From positions 1-40,759 of the forward strand of contig JAKAPL010000030.1 of NCBI GenBank assembly GCA_021807105.1: DNA of 40,759 bases, read 5' to 3'. Made by a program: the position numbers and the translations under genes. This document shows positions 14,401 through 22,658 of the stretch, in pieces (within the stretch, counting starts at the first letter, position 1; each line of letters opens with the position of its first letter). The notes below the pieces were generated by a model that made no database searches, was not told the DNA's origin, and saw only the letters and a program-made list of their open reading frames with translations. Source of the DNA: Myxococcales bacterium (lineage in GTDB: Bacteria > Myxococcota > Myxococcia > Myxococcales > JAKAPL01).

Positions 14401-16849
14401 CCGGGTCGGACGGCGCGGGCATGCTCATCACCCGCTGCCAGTTCTGGACCGTCCAGTCGTTCCCACCGGGATCACGGCGGTGGCTCTCGATCTGGTCGAC
14501 GAGCTGCTGGATGCGCCGGTCGGCGGCGGTGGGCGTCTCGCCCGGCCGGGCGAAGAGTCGCGACATCTTGTCGGCCGCGAACGCCGGCTCGAACATCGGC
14601 GGGCCGTTGAACCCCGGATTCCCAGGCGTGGCGTAACCGCCCGTCTGCGACTGGATGTAGTCCTGGGTGATGTTGCCCTGGATGAGCGCCGAGACGGGCT
14701 CCCATCCCTCCATGATCGCGACCAGGTCCGCCCCGTAGCTCGCGAGGTTCTCGACCGCGCGCGCGTAGATGTAGGCGTGGGAGCTGATGATCTCGCCGGT
14801 GACCGGATCCATCGCCGGCTCGCCGATGCCGCCCGGCGACTCGATGTCGGGCTGCTGGACCCAGGAGAGCATGTGGTAGCGCAGATCGCCCATGACCGGA
14901 TGGAGGGGCGAGGAGGTCCGCTGGGCGTCCGGCCGCGGGTCGCAGCCGTCCGGGTCGCCGAGGGTGGAGAAGTCGTAGGAGGCCGGGTTGAGCGGGTCGC
15001 TCTTGTCGACGAGGACGTTGCCGTTGGAGTCCTTCACCACCCGGGGTTGGACCGGGTTGTGGCACATCAGGAACATCCGCGGCACGACGTAGACCGGCAC
15101 GTGGCCGATGCCCATGCAGTATTGCTTCGTCGGATCGCAGACCGAGCAGCTCCCCGCGGCCATGTCCGCCGAGGTGCAGATCGTGCCGTCGGCCTTCACG
15201 TAGGTCTCGTTCGCCCGGACGCCCTCGTAGCCGAAGTGGGTGGGGTCGAGGTAGCGCGTGTCGGGCGGGTACTCGAGGTAATCGAGCCCCTTCGTCCCCG
15301 AGTAGTCGACGGTGCCGTCCGTCTTGTAGACGATCTTCGTCGCGTCGGGCGCCGGGATCCCCGACGCGGTCATCCAGTCGGCGACGGTCAGGTAGGGGCA
15401 GCTCCCGCTCTTGCCCTGGCTGCCCACCTCGTTCTTCACGTCGTCGGTGGAGCAGACCGCCGCGCAGGCCGGCGTGTAGCTCTGCCCGCCCGCGAGCGCC
15501 GCCGAGAGCCCCTTGGCGTCCTGGGCGAGGACGGTGGGGCTGCACCCCGAGGCGTCGGCCTTGAGGCTGGGGCCGCCCCGCCGGGCCGCCGCGACCACGC
15601 CGCGCATGTCGTCGTCGTAGTCCTTGGCGAGCAGCTCGGCGTGGATCCACATCGGGTGGTGGGCCACGTCGTTGTAGTCGGGCCAGGCGTCGTTCGAGTA
15701 GTAGACGATGGGCTTGGGCACCCGGTCGTAGAGCGGCATCACGCACTCCGGCGCGCTGTCGATGTTGTTCGGATCGCAGGGCGTCTTGCCGTCGTTCGGG
15801 TCCACCTGGAAGTGGTCCTTGTTCCAGATGTGGTGCATGACCGCGAACTGGTTGGCCGCGAGGTTCGCCTCCTGCAGGCCGCGCTGCGGATCCCAGACGC
15901 TCCGCTCCTGCTGCCAGACCCCGAAGAGCGCCTCGTCCTGATCGTTGAAGACCTTGGGCGCGAAATCGTGGTTGGCGGGGATCTTCTTGAACGAGAGACG
16001 GACCTTGACCTCGCCGGGCCCGCAGTCCGACTCCGACGGGTTGAGCATCGCGGTGAAGTCGTAGCACTTGTTGATCGTCACGCCGTAGTACGCCGAGGCG
16101 GCGGTGTCGACCTCGGCCGTGTACGAGAGCTTGTTGACGATGCCGATGTAGCCCGGGGTGATCTCCGGCGCGTCCGTCGTCGGGTCGCCCTGGTCGGGGT
16201 AGTAGGCGACGGGGCTCACGATGGTCGAGGCCGGGTCGAACCCCTGCCCGAACATCCCGTAGCCCATGAAGTCGAAGGCGCCGAAGCCGTTGTTCGACCA
16301 GTCGACCCGGATGTACTGCCGCTCGTACCAGGGTCGATCGGTCGTGTTCTCCGTGATGACGTTCGTCTGCTCGCCGGTCGCCGGGTTGTATCCGCGCTGG
16401 ACGTCGAAGTGGCTCAGGATGGCGTAGGCCGCGACGGGCTCGCCGAAGTAGGGGCTCTTCGAGGAGCCGACGATGTCCTGCTGGTCCACGGGGGTCGTCC
16501 CGTTCACGCTCGTCCCCGCGAGCCCGTTGCTGCCCTGGAGCGTCTGCGTGTAGGGGACCGTCTGGGCGCCGGCGATGTACTCGTAGTTCCGGTAGGCGAT
16601 CAGCCAGTTCTCCTGGACGTCCCAGACGATCCGGTCGGGCGGAAACGAGGACTCGCCGACGAAGGTGAACTGGGTGGTCGGAGGGACGTCGACGACCGTC
16701 TGCAGGAACCACCAGGGGTTCCCGTCGGAGAAGATCGAGACGTCGATCTTGTCGGGCTGCGTCTCGTCGATGTCGCCGACGTCCTGCGCGCACCCGACCC
16801 CGCCCGCCGCCAGGGCGGCCAGCAGGACCACTCGCATCCTCTTCGTCAT
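11408..16849 (-). CDS. Very large metzincin-type zinc metalloprotease lipoprotein
   Basis: 1813 residues. The N-terminus (MTKRMRVVLLAALAAGGVGC) is a lipoprotein signal with Cys20 as the lipidation site. The start at 16849 has GGAGG 6 bases upstream. Residues 986-996 read HEVGHTFGQFH, the full metzincin consensus HExxHxxGxxH (His986, His990, His996 as zinc ligands, Glu987 as base), and SIMDY near residue 1089 fits the Met-turn. Around this the protein resembles the large zinc-dependent metalloproteases of Deltaproteobacteria and Bacteroidetes (DUF4953/DUF5117-like). Several Cys-rich stretches suggest a disulphide-bonded exported protein; one near the C-terminus reads CADGSGCSPGNSCEDQSVC. The cellular substrate is unknown; degradation of environmental or prey protein is a reasonable guess. 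It is preceded by a 133-bp gap and appears to be transcribed alone. Confidence 0.85.
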   Translation of the reverse strand: MTKRMRVVLLAALAAGGVGCAQDVGDIDETQPDKIDVSIFSDGNPWWFLQTVVDVPPTTQFTFVGESSFPPDRIVWDVQENWLIAYRNYEYIAGAQTVPYTQTLQGSNGLAGTSVNGTTPVDQQDIVGSSKSPYFGEPVAAYAILSHFDVQRGYNPATGEQTNVITENTTDRPWYERQYIRVDWSNNGFGAFDFMGYGMFGQGFDPASTIVSPVAYYPDQGDPTTDAPEITPGYIGIVNKLSYTAEVDTAASAYYGVTINKCYDFTAMLNPSESDCGPGEVKVRLSFKKIPANHDFAPKVFNDQDEALFGVWQQERSVWDPQRGLQEANLAANQFAVMHHIWNKDHFQVDPNDGKTPCDPNNIDSAPECVMPLYDRVPKPIVYYSNDAWPDYNDVAHHPMWIHAELLAKDYDDDMRGVVAAARRGGPSLKADASGCSPTVLAQDAKGLSAALAGGQSYTPACAAVCSTDDVKNEVGSQGKSGSCPYLTVADWMTASGIPAPDATKIVYKTDGTVDYSGTKGLDYLEYPPDTRYLDPTHFGYEGVRANETYVKADGTICTSADMAAGSCSVCDPTKQYCMGIGHVPVYVVPRMFLMCHNPVQPRVVKDSNGNVLVDKSDPLNPASYDFSTLGDPDGCDPRPDAQRTSSPLHPVMGDLRYHMLSWVQQPDIESPGGIGEPAMDPVTGEIISSHAYIYARAVENLASYGADLVAIMEGWEPVSALIQGNITQDYIQSQTGGYATPGNPGFNGPPMFEPAFAADKMSRLFARPGETPTAADRRIQQLVDQIESHRRDPGGNDWTVQNWQRVMSMPAPSDPVNHLQGGSNLQMPLSDQVYKGYLAQYGGQGGSEYGGQSGGVSFANVPQAVAQSVSFGQMLAPPPVSTWDQQYRQALRVMDDRHALVDDEIEPTAVRLAKYYDQKFYTKDPVTGARTPSPANTCTSLWTTPGSQSAASNAIGSQSPQYRTCVWELARAEILGNLWRSYSNHEVGHTFGQFHNFAGSTDALNYFDPYWSIRQENTIALDKSTPTPGQPLTSGQFLYQELGDVPVSANPNDPNAGKEDVLAPEWMQAPSEQTLAEGLREYQYTSIMDYNAKFNSDFQGIGKYDHACHMFQYANQVEVFDPVQLPNVPANQGQQGNGCMLGSQQCSETPFTHTVDDTLLVPFNRHYTFYPWLINDGLSSEDPGGKKTPLAQGIQKMIHARRWVDYQDLTGQAGSIDEATAEARDGMAASELSGALMVPYRFCSDLYNLGEAHCLWFDEGADAFEQVNGFVQLYHLNYLFNNFKRGQENFDVYDNMISYQGHLWERNFDVLVTIFQQAFNDEFVARYTNAQMDGTEPKFLCPEGKNGRKNPMLHIQGVQCGLDRMAAMVDTVDFFTKILQTPTTDTYLLDSSFVPAGTTDPSLFGVYCPSSYGLCGQDGYTPDSRQIASVTLLPGRGSKYDLSQFDLNEYGQQFLWKPTVIGVWIDKMMAVQAMTDPDSNIVGQLNSQPLSFLLSMNDLFFSDIEGAVGGLLMDDPNWAPKVAIWHANPQDPNHPPVTIYRNSKALQGLVQQTPPPQGLGTPYNEWCPQGSSLCIPNDPSSAEFELDPAVLQKQGYDIRTLDPGPVYFEKLYAAYLGAIWMTAPFDDQRFIQSIRIGVKGNTFEAIQIQQMSCSDGKPPAAGPTTCADGSGCSPGNSCEDQSVCAPRSFTCSDGTDARASGICIDASNPTATTCDPDRYAEVSDPQNGTTYYAVRYVPSSPDLTVVNAGTTSYYSTGYQLVRLAALQKATGISVGAGAGQFLDILRGIYYYWNFDPYANGGDYIGAAPFGGG

Positions 16850-16982
16850 CACTACCTCCAAGAACGACGCCTCGAAGCTCGGGAAACGTCTCCAGCGCAA
16901 CGAGGGGCGTACCTACCACGGAGCGCAGCGCCGCCGCAAGACTATCGGCCAGGCGGCCCGGCGCCTCGTCAGAGGCAGCGGC

Positions 16983-18572
16983 TCACGCCGGCCGGTAGAC
17001 GCGCCAGTCAATCTCGGGGAAGACATTGTCCCGCCCCTCGACGTGCGCGAGCCACCCCTCGTCGAGGGCCCCCCGCCGGATCTGGTCGTGGAGCCGGTGG
17101 AGCCGGAGCACGTGCTCCTTCGTCCGCCGCACCGCGTAATCGACCATCGTCCCCGTCTTCATGATGAAGGCCCAGTCCGAGGACTGGGCGAGGAGCAGCT
17201 CCCGCGCCGCCTGGTTCAGGGCTCGCCGGGTCACGCCCGACGCCTCGGGGTAGTCGCGCGCGAGGCCGATCATCAGCTCCGCGCCCTTGTGCAGGTGGCG
17301 GTAGATCCAGTCGTTGGTCCCGTTGAGCCAGACCTCCGCGTAGCCCCCGGCGCCCCACGAGCAGAACGGGGGGGTCGCGAGCTGGTGCTCGGGCAGGGCG
17401 CGCAGCACGTCGGACGCCGACGAGAGCCGAAAGACGCTCTGATCGAAGGCGGCCTTGCGCACGAAGAAGTCGAGGAACTCGGGCCCCTCGAACCACCAGT
17501 GGCCGAACAGCTCGGCGTCGTACGGGGCGACGACGACCGGCGGCCTGCCCATCACCCCGCGCAGGTGCTCAATCTGCCGCTCCCGGTTGAACATGAAGTT
17601 GCCGGCGTGGGCCGCGGCCCGCTCCCGCGCGGCGCCCGGGTCGTAGGGCTCCTTGTGCGGCGTCTTGCCGGTGATCCGGTGGTACTTGAAGCCGACGTTC
17701 TTCCGCTCGCCGGTCGGCTGCACGTAGGGACGGACGTAATCGAGCGGCAGGTCGTAGCCGATGTCGCGGTAGAACTCGCGGTAGAGGGGATCACCGGGGT
17801 AGCCGTGCTCGGCGCTCCAGACCTGGAGCGACGATTCGGGATCGCGCCCGAAGGCGGCGACGCCTCCGGGGGTGACGACGGGCGCGTAGGCCCCGAAGCG
17901 AGGCCGCGGCGTCGCGTCCAGGATCCCGTGCGTGTCGACGAAGAAGTAGCGGATCCGCTCGTCCGCGAGGAACCGCTCGACGCCGGGGTAGAAGCCGCAT
18001 TCGGGGAGCCAGATCCCGACCGGGTCGCGGCCGAAGACGCGCCGGTATTCCTGCGCCCCCACGGAGACCTGGGCGCGCACGGCCTCGGGGTGGAGCTGCA
18101 GGAGCGGCAGGAACCCGTGGGTCGCGCCGCAGCCGACGATCTCCAGGCACCCCGCCTCCTGGACGCGCCCGAACGCGCCGGCGAGATCGCGATGATAGCG
18201 ATCGTGAAAGAGCGAGCGGGCCCGGTAGAGCCGATCCCGGTAGAAGCGCGCGGTCCCCGCGAAGGCCGGCTCGTTGCGCGTCCTGTGGACCTCCTTGTCG
18301 GCGAGCTCGCAGAGGCGATCGAGCCTGCGGGCGCAGCGGGAGATCAGCAGCTCGTCGCGCAGCATGGCGACGAGGGTCGGGGTGAGGGTCAGGGTGACGC
18401 GGCAGGGGATCCGCTCGTCCGCGATCCGGTCGAAGACCTCGAGCAGCGGCAGGTAGGTCTCGATGACCGCCTCGTAGAGCCAGTCCTCCTCGAGGAACTC
18501 CTCGTGCTCGGGGTGGCGCACGAACGGCAGGTGCGCGTGGAGCACGAGGACGACGTGGCCGAGCGGTTCCAG
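16983..18572 (-). CDS. GH57 1,4-alpha-glucan branching enzyme-like protein
   Basis: A family 57 glycoside hydrolase with a (beta/alpha)7 barrel. Motif 1 is LVLHAHLPFVRHPE, the nucleophile is Glu191 in GIWLPECGFYPG, and the acid/base is Asp352 in APYDAELFGHWWFEGPEFL. The spacing and length (about 529 residues) closely follow the Thermus thermophilus branching enzyme, in which Glu184 and Asp353 are catalytic. It probably makes alpha-1,6 branches in glycogen-like storage glucan in the cytoplasm. The start is odd: the first canonical codon, GTG 18545, would delete most of the first barrel strand (GHVVLVLHAHLP). The frame runs back to a TAG at 18585-18587, the stop of the DUF4912 gene, and the only plausible initiator between them is CTG 18572. 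I place the start there, tentatively. Tight linkage to DUF4912 is a familiar arrangement. Confidence 0.88.
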   Translation of the reverse strand: MEPLGHVVLVLHAHLPFVRHPEHEEFLEEDWLYEAVIETYLPLLEVFDRIADERIPCRVTLTLTPTLVAMLRDELLISRCARRLDRLCELADKEVHRTRNEPAFAGTARFYRDRLYRARSLFHDRYHRDLAGAFGRVQEAGCLEIVGCGATHGFLPLLQLHPEAVRAQVSVGAQEYRRVFGRDPVGIWLPECGFYPGVERFLADERIRYFFVDTHGILDATPRPRFGAYAPVVTPGGVAAFGRDPESSLQVWSAEHGYPGDPLYREFYRDIGYDLPLDYVRPYVQPTGERKNVGFKYHRITGKTPHKEPYDPGAARERAAAHAGNFMFNRERQIEHLRGVMGRPPVVVAPYDAELFGHWWFEGPEFLDFFVRKAAFDQSVFRLSSASDVLRALPEHQLATPPFCSWGAGGYAEVWLNGTNDWIYRHLHKGAELMIGLARDYPEASGVTRRALNQAARELLLAQSSDWAFIMKTGTMVDYAVRRTKEHVLRLHRLHDQIRRGALDEGWLAHVEGRDNVFPEIDWRVYRPA

Positions 18573-18584
18573 GACGCGCCTCGC

Positions 18585-19568
18585 CTACCGGCCGGAGCCC
18601 GAACGCAGGCCGCCCGCGTCCCGACCACCTCGCCCGGAGCCCTGCCCGCCGGCGATCCACGGACGGTCGGCGCCGGCGGGCACGCCGGGGAGCGACGATC
18701 CCCCCCGCCACGCCGAGCCGCCCAGATCGCGCTGGGCCGCCCCGGGCGCGGCGCGCGGCTCGAGCTCGCGGGGCCGCTCCCACTCGAAGGCGACGAAGCG
18801 GTCGAGGACGATCGGCGACGGAGCGTCCGGAGGCAGGAACACCACGCTGCTCGGCCTCCCCACGCGCCGCCGCCGCCCGTCGGCTCCCACGAAGTCGATC
18901 TCCGCGTGGTACGCCCGCGCCGGGGCCAATCCGTGGAGGTAGAACGACCGGCTCTCCAGCGCGAAGTCCACCTCCCGCACCACCTCCGGACCGGCGTGGA
19001 CGCTGAGCACGGCCCGGGGAGAGACGAGCCCCTGCGCGGCCCGCTCCACGGTCGCGCCGGCGAAGTCCCAGTAGACGAACAGGGTGACGGGGTCCACGGG
19101 CAGCGCGACGAGGGCGTCGTCCCCATACCGATCGGGCAGCTCGCCCAGCCGTTCGTCGTAGACGGGGCGGGCGGGGGGCTCGGCGACCGGCGCGGCGGGC
19201 GTCGGGACCGTGCTCGTCCCCGGACGTGGCGCCGCCGGTCGCCCGGCGGGGTCGGGCGCGGCGGCCGCCTGCCTCGCCCGCGCCGAGTCCCCCTTCCTTC
19301 GCGGCCGAGGGGGAGCGGCCTCGAGCTTGCGGACCTCGGCCGCCGGCGGCTTCCCTCCCCCCTTCCCTCTCGCGCCCCCTTCCCCCTTCGCCGGCGCGAC
19401 CCGGGCGAGGAGCGCCTTGACCGCCGCCGGATCCAGCCGGCGCCCCAGCGCGATCACGAGCTGCGACTTCGTCTTCAGCCGCGAGTAGCCCGCGCCGAGC
19501 TGCTTGCGGGCCATTTCCCGCAACGCCCGCAGGTTGAGCGACTTCAGCGCTTCGGTGAGATCGGACAC
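18585..19568 (-). CDS. DUF4912 domain protein with Rho-N-like N-terminus
   Basis: 327 residues from GTG 19568 (GGGAG about 8 bases upstream). Residues 1-45 (LTEALKSLNLRALREMARKQLG...RLKTKSQLVIAL) look like a small SAP/Rho-N-type helical domain. Then comes a long Lys/Arg/Pro/Ala-rich linker (about 55-130), then the DUF4912 beta-sandwich (YGDDALVALPVDPVTLFVYWDF ... YLHGLAPARAYHAEIDFVGADGR). DUF4912 proteins often sit next to GH57 enzymes and may bind glucan, but their biochemical role is not established. The last 60 residues are Gly/Arg/Ser-rich and probably disordered. The stop codon is in the same frame as the GH57 gene and 13 bases before its inferred start, so the pair is coupled and readthrough would give a fusion. 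Confidence 0.82.
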   Translation of the reverse strand: MSDLTEALKSLNLRALREMARKQLGAGYSRLKTKSQLVIALGRRLDPAAVKALLARVAPAKGEGGARGKGGGKPPAAEVRKLEAAPPRPRRKGDSARARQAAAAPDPAGRPAAPRPGTSTVPTPAAPVAEPPARPVYDERLGELPDRYGDDALVALPVDPVTLFVYWDFAGATVERAAQGLVSPRAVLSVHAGPEVVREVDFALESRSFYLHGLAPARAYHAEIDFVGADGRRRRVGRPSSVVFLPPDAPSPIVLDRFVAFEWERPRELEPRAAPGAAQRDLGGSAWRGGSSLPGVPAGADRPWIAGGQGSGRGGRDAGGLRSGSGR

Positions 19569-19697
19569 GACGCACGCTCCCGGCCAGTCGGCCGCCCTCT
19601 ATGTAGTCCCTTTGGCCCCGGAGGACAACCGGCCGATCACGCGCTCCGGCGGCGGCGGGCGGCGAAGCGCTGGTCCTGGCGCGCCCCTTCGCGTGGG

Positions 19698-20012
19698 ATG
19701 GCTTCGATGGGGTGGCGCATGGCTTCGATCCGGCGCCGCATGGCTTCGATCCGGCGCCGCATGGCTTCGATCCGGCGCCGCATGGCTTCGATCCGGCGCC
19801 GCATGGCTTCGATCCGCCGCCGCATGGCTTCGATCCGGCGCCGCATGGCTTCGATCCGCCGCCGCATGGCTTCGATCCGCCGCCGCATGGCTTCGATCAA
19901 CCGCCGCATGGCTTCGATCAACCGCCGCATGGCTTCGATCAACCGCCGCATGGCTTCGATCAACCTCCGGATCGCTTCGATCCGCCTCCGCGTCGCTTCG
20001 ATCCATCGCCGC
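19698..20012. repeat. 21-bp minisatellite, 15 tandem units
   Basis: The unit is ATGGCTTCGATC followed by a 9-base variable tail (CGGCGCCGC, CGCCGCCGC, AACCGCCGC and others). Fifteen units run without interruption from 19698 to 20012. The first and the last three are the most diverged, as expected for array edges. Because 21 is divisible by 3 and the unit has no stop, all six frames stay open. On the plus strand it would read MASIRRR; on the minus strand IEAMRRR, a coiled-coil-like heptad, or DRSHAAP. No convincing ribosome-binding site or conserved flanking protein supports any of these. It lies upstream of the DUF4912 gene, and the minus-strand DRSHAAP frame ends 31 bases before that start. 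Confidence 0.85.
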
Positions 20013-20317
20013 GACGGCCGGATTCGCCCGTGATTCCGGGCGTTTGTCCGTCTCCCCCACGATGGCTGTCACGGGATCGCCTTCCCACCCCACCTACAGC
20101 CGTGAAGGGCCCGACAGGTCCAATGACGAAAGGAGGTCAGGCAGCAGAGCCCCGAAGCCCCTCAGCCGCTCACGGGCCCCGGGAGCGGGCCGCGCGCGCG
20201 CTCCCGGCGCGGGAACCCCGTCCTCGCGAGCCCCTCGTCGGGCTGCCGCCCGGCGGAGCGCGGGCGTGGGCCGCCGCCCCGACGCCGCGCGGCGCGAGCC
20301 TCCCCGGGGGCCGTCGC
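20013..20317. other. Non-coding gap with a GC-rich hairpin
   Basis: Between the minisatellite and the end of the purine phosphorylase gene I see no gene. CCGGGAGCG (20179-20187) pairs with CGCTCCCGG (20199-20207), 111 bases beyond the minus-strand phosphorylase stop; it may serve as its terminator but has no T-tract. A Shine-Dalgarno-like AAAGGAGGTC at about 20129-20138 on the plus strand is not followed by a credible gene. Confidence 0.35.
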
Positions 20318-21154
20318 TCAGCCGAGCCGGGCCGCGAAGGCGTCGAGGAGCAGCCCGAAGGAGCGGCCGGCGCGCGCGGCGAACGCGATGACCTCGTCGT
20401 GGGAGAGGCGCTCCCCGGCGAGGCCGGCCGCGCGGTTCGTGATGCAGGAGACGGCCGCGACGGGGACGCCCGCCTGGCAGGCCGCGATGACCTCCGGCAC
20501 GGTGCTCATGCCGACCGCGTCGGCCCCGAGGACCCGCGCCGCCCGGACCTCGGCGGGCGTCTCGTACGACGGCCCCAGGAACTGGCAATAGACGCCGCTC
20601 GCGAGGGGAACGCCGGCCGCGGCGGCCGCGGCGTCGAGGTGGCGGCCCAGCTCGCGGGAGTACGCGCCCGAGAGATCGGGGAAGCGCGGGCCGAACCGCT
20701 CGTCGTGCTCCCCCACGAGCGGGTTACGGCCGGTGAGGTTGATGTGATCGGTGATCCGCATCAGATCGCCCGGCGCGAGATCGGCCCGGACGGCGCCGGC
20801 GGCGTTGCTGAGGAGGAGCGCCTCAATCCCGAGCCGGCCGAGCACGCGCACGCCGAAGACGACCTCGGCCGGGCTCCACCCTTCATAGAGGTGGACGCGC
20901 CCCTGCAGGAGGACGACGGGCAGCCGCCCGAGCCGGCCGAAGACGAGGAGGCCCGCGTGGCCGGGGACGGCGGGGGTGGGGAAGCCGGGCAGGTCCGTGT
21001 ACGGGACCTTCGCCGCCTCGCCGAGCCGCTGGGCCTGCGATCCGAGCCCGCTGCCGAGGACGAGCCCGAGCCGGGGCGGCCCGACGGGGGAGCGGGAGAG
21101 CGCGGCGTCGGCGGCCGCGCAGACGCGGTCGAACTCGGAGGGGGACGCGCTCAC
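20318..21154 (-). CDS. punA: Purine nucleoside phosphorylase (trimeric type)
   Basis: 278 residues of the PNP/MTAP family, which cleaves inosine or guanosine with phosphate to base plus ribose-1-phosphate. Motifs: LGLVLGSGLG (phosphate loop), GRVHLYEGWSP, LLLSNAAGAV, ITDHINLTGRNPL, FLGPSYETPAE, VGMSTVPEVI and the SCITNRAAGL block. The Glu in YETPAE and the Asn in ITN are the base-recognition residues of 6-oxopurine-specific trimeric PNPs, which argues against an MTA phosphorylase. The GTG start at 21154 overlaps the pyrimidine phosphorylase stop (GTGA). Together with the divergent nucleoside ABC transporter it forms a salvage pathway. Confidence 0.93.
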   Translation of the reverse strand: MSASPSEFDRVCAAADAALSRSPVGPPRLGLVLGSGLGSQAQRLGEAAKVPYTDLPGFPTPAVPGHAGLLVFGRLGRLPVVLLQGRVHLYEGWSPAEVVFGVRVLGRLGIEALLLSNAAGAVRADLAPGDLMRITDHINLTGRNPLVGEHDERFGPRFPDLSGAYSRELGRHLDAAAAAAGVPLASGVYCQFLGPSYETPAEVRAARVLGADAVGMSTVPEVIAACQAGVPVAAVSCITNRAAGLAGERLSHDEVIAFAARAGRSFGLLLDAFAARLG

Positions 21155-22455
21155 GCCACGCGCTCCAGGACGAGCGGCCGGGGCGCCGGCGGGTCCTCCC
21201 CGAGGGTGAAGGCGGACTGGAGCCTCTCCATCGCCGCGGTCAGGCGCGCCTCGTCGGAGGCGTGGACCGTGCAGAGCGGCTCGCCGCGCCGCACCCGCTC
21301 GCCCACCTTCCGATCGAGCACGACGCCGACCGCGGGATCGACCTCGTCCTCCATCCTCTCCCTCCCCGCCCCGAGCGCGACCACCGCGAGCCCCACCCGC
21401 TCCGCGTCGATGGCCGTCACCGCGCCGTCCGCCGGCGCGCTCACTGCGCGCCGCAGCGCCGCCCTGGGCAGCCCCCGGCCGCCGTCCTCGAGCGCGCCGG
21501 GATCACCCCCCTGCGCGGCGGCGATCTCCATCAGCTTCGCCAAGGCGCGGCCGTCGGTGAGCGCCCGCCGCAGCCGATCGCGCGCCTCCAGCCCGCGGGC
21601 GACCTTGGCGAGCGCGAGCATCTCCTCGCCGAGCGCGACCGTCACGTCCGTCAGATCGTCGGGCCCCTGCCCCCGCAGCACCTCGACCGCCTCGGCCACC
21701 TCCAGCGCGTTGCCGACCGCCCGGCCGAGCGGCTGGTTCATCTCGGTGATGAGCGCGACCGTCTCCTTGCCCATCGCCGTGCCGATCTCGACCATCGTCC
21801 GCGCCAAGTCGCGGGCCGACGGCAGGTCCTTCATGAACGCCCCGCTCCCGACCTTCACGTCGAGCACGAGGCCGTCGATCCCCTCGGCGAGCTTCTTGCT
21901 CATGATGGACGCCGCGATGAGCGGGATCGATTCGACGGTGGCGGTCACGTCGCGCAGCGCGTAGAGCTTCCGGTCCGCGGGCACGAGCCGGTCGGTCTGG
22001 CCGACGAGGCAGGCGCCCACGGTCGCGACCAGCTCGCGGTAGCGCTCCACCCCGAGGTCCACGCGGAAGCCGGGGATGGACCGCAGCTTGTCGAGCGTCC
22101 CGCCGGTATGGCCGAGCCCGCGGCCCGAGATCATCGGCACCCGGACGCCGCAGGCGGCGACAAGCGGGGCGAGGCAGATCGAGACCTTGTCGCCGACCCC
22201 CCCCGTCGAGTGCTTGTCGACCTTCCTGCCGGGGATGTCCGAGAGGTCGAGGACGTCGCCGCTCCGGAGCAGGGCGTCGGTCCAGGCCGACAGCTCGGCC
22301 GCGCCGAGGCCCCGGAAGTAGATGGCCATGACGAGGGCGGCGGCCTGGTAGTCCGGCACCGTCCCCTCGGTGAACCCCTCGATGAACTCCGCGATCTCCT
22401 CGGGCGCGAGCGTCCCCCCGTCCCGCTTCTTCTTGATCACGTCGTAGGCCCGCAT
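21151..22455 (-). CDS. pdp: Pyrimidine-nucleoside (thymidine) phosphorylase
   Basis: 434 residues, the usual length for the thymidine/pyrimidine nucleoside phosphorylase family. The signature is DKHSTGGVGDKVS (phosphate-binding), followed by SGRGLGHTGGTLDKL, the base-binding LYALRDVTATVESIPLIAASIMSKKLAEG, and KVGSGAFMKD. The C-terminal domain contains HASDEARL. DVTATV and the tyrosine in LYALRD are shared by deoA- and pdp-type enzymes, so uridine/thymidine preference cannot be settled. It releases pyrimidine base and (deoxy)ribose-1-phosphate in the cytoplasm. ATG 22455 opens a two-gene operon with the purine enzyme. Its upstream gap of 203 bp is shared with the divergent nucleoside-binding lipoprotein gene, which suggests common regulation. 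Confidence 0.92.
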   Translation of the reverse strand: MRAYDVIKKKRDGGTLAPEEIAEFIEGFTEGTVPDYQAAALVMAIYFRGLGAAELSAWTDALLRSGDVLDLSDIPGRKVDKHSTGGVGDKVSICLAPLVAACGVRVPMISGRGLGHTGGTLDKLRSIPGFRVDLGVERYRELVATVGACLVGQTDRLVPADRKLYALRDVTATVESIPLIAASIMSKKLAEGIDGLVLDVKVGSGAFMKDLPSARDLARTMVEIGTAMGKETVALITEMNQPLGRAVGNALEVAEAVEVLRGQGPDDLTDVTVALGEEMLALAKVARGLEARDRLRRALTDGRALAKLMEIAAAQGGDPGALEDGGRGLPRAALRRAVSAPADGAVTAIDAERVGLAVVALGAGRERMEDEVDPAVGVVLDRKVGERVRRGEPLCTVHASDEARLTAAMERLQSAFTLGEDPPAPRPLVLERVA

Positions 22456-22620
22456 CCGGACCCAGAAGTACCACGCCTGGCCTCCCGTTGCTCAGCGCGG
22501 CTGCAGGCGAGGAGCCATCGGGGAGGCGGCGGCGAGCTCCCGGCCTCGCGGCGGTCGCTCCGGCCGAGGGCCGCGACCCTCCGGCGGTCGATCGGGCGGC
22601 GATGGCGCGGGAATCCGCCC

Positions 22621-22651
22621 GGCCGTCGAACGGCCTCTTTCATGGTACAAA
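22621..22651 (+). promoter_or_regulatory. Palindrome and possible -10 box in the divergent nucleoside promoter region
   Basis: GGCCGT-CGA-ACGGCC (22621-22635) is a perfect short palindrome. TACAAA at 22646-22651 lies 8 bases before the ATG of the binding protein, so the transcript could be nearly leaderless. The rest of the 203-bp intergenic region (22456-22658) shows no other feature. The palindrome could be a regulator site controlling both operons. Confidence 0.25.
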
Positions 22652-22658
22652 CGGGGCC

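Noticed and set aside
10811..17164. A 2117-codon open frame on the plus strand opposite the metzincin gene
   Set aside because: It is an artefact of high GC: rich in Arg/Val/His runs with no domains, and it lies antisense to a gene with a signal peptide, RBS and catalytic motif.
19698..20012. CRISPR array
   Set aside because: The 21-bp units are directly adjacent with no unique spacers, and no cas genes are present.
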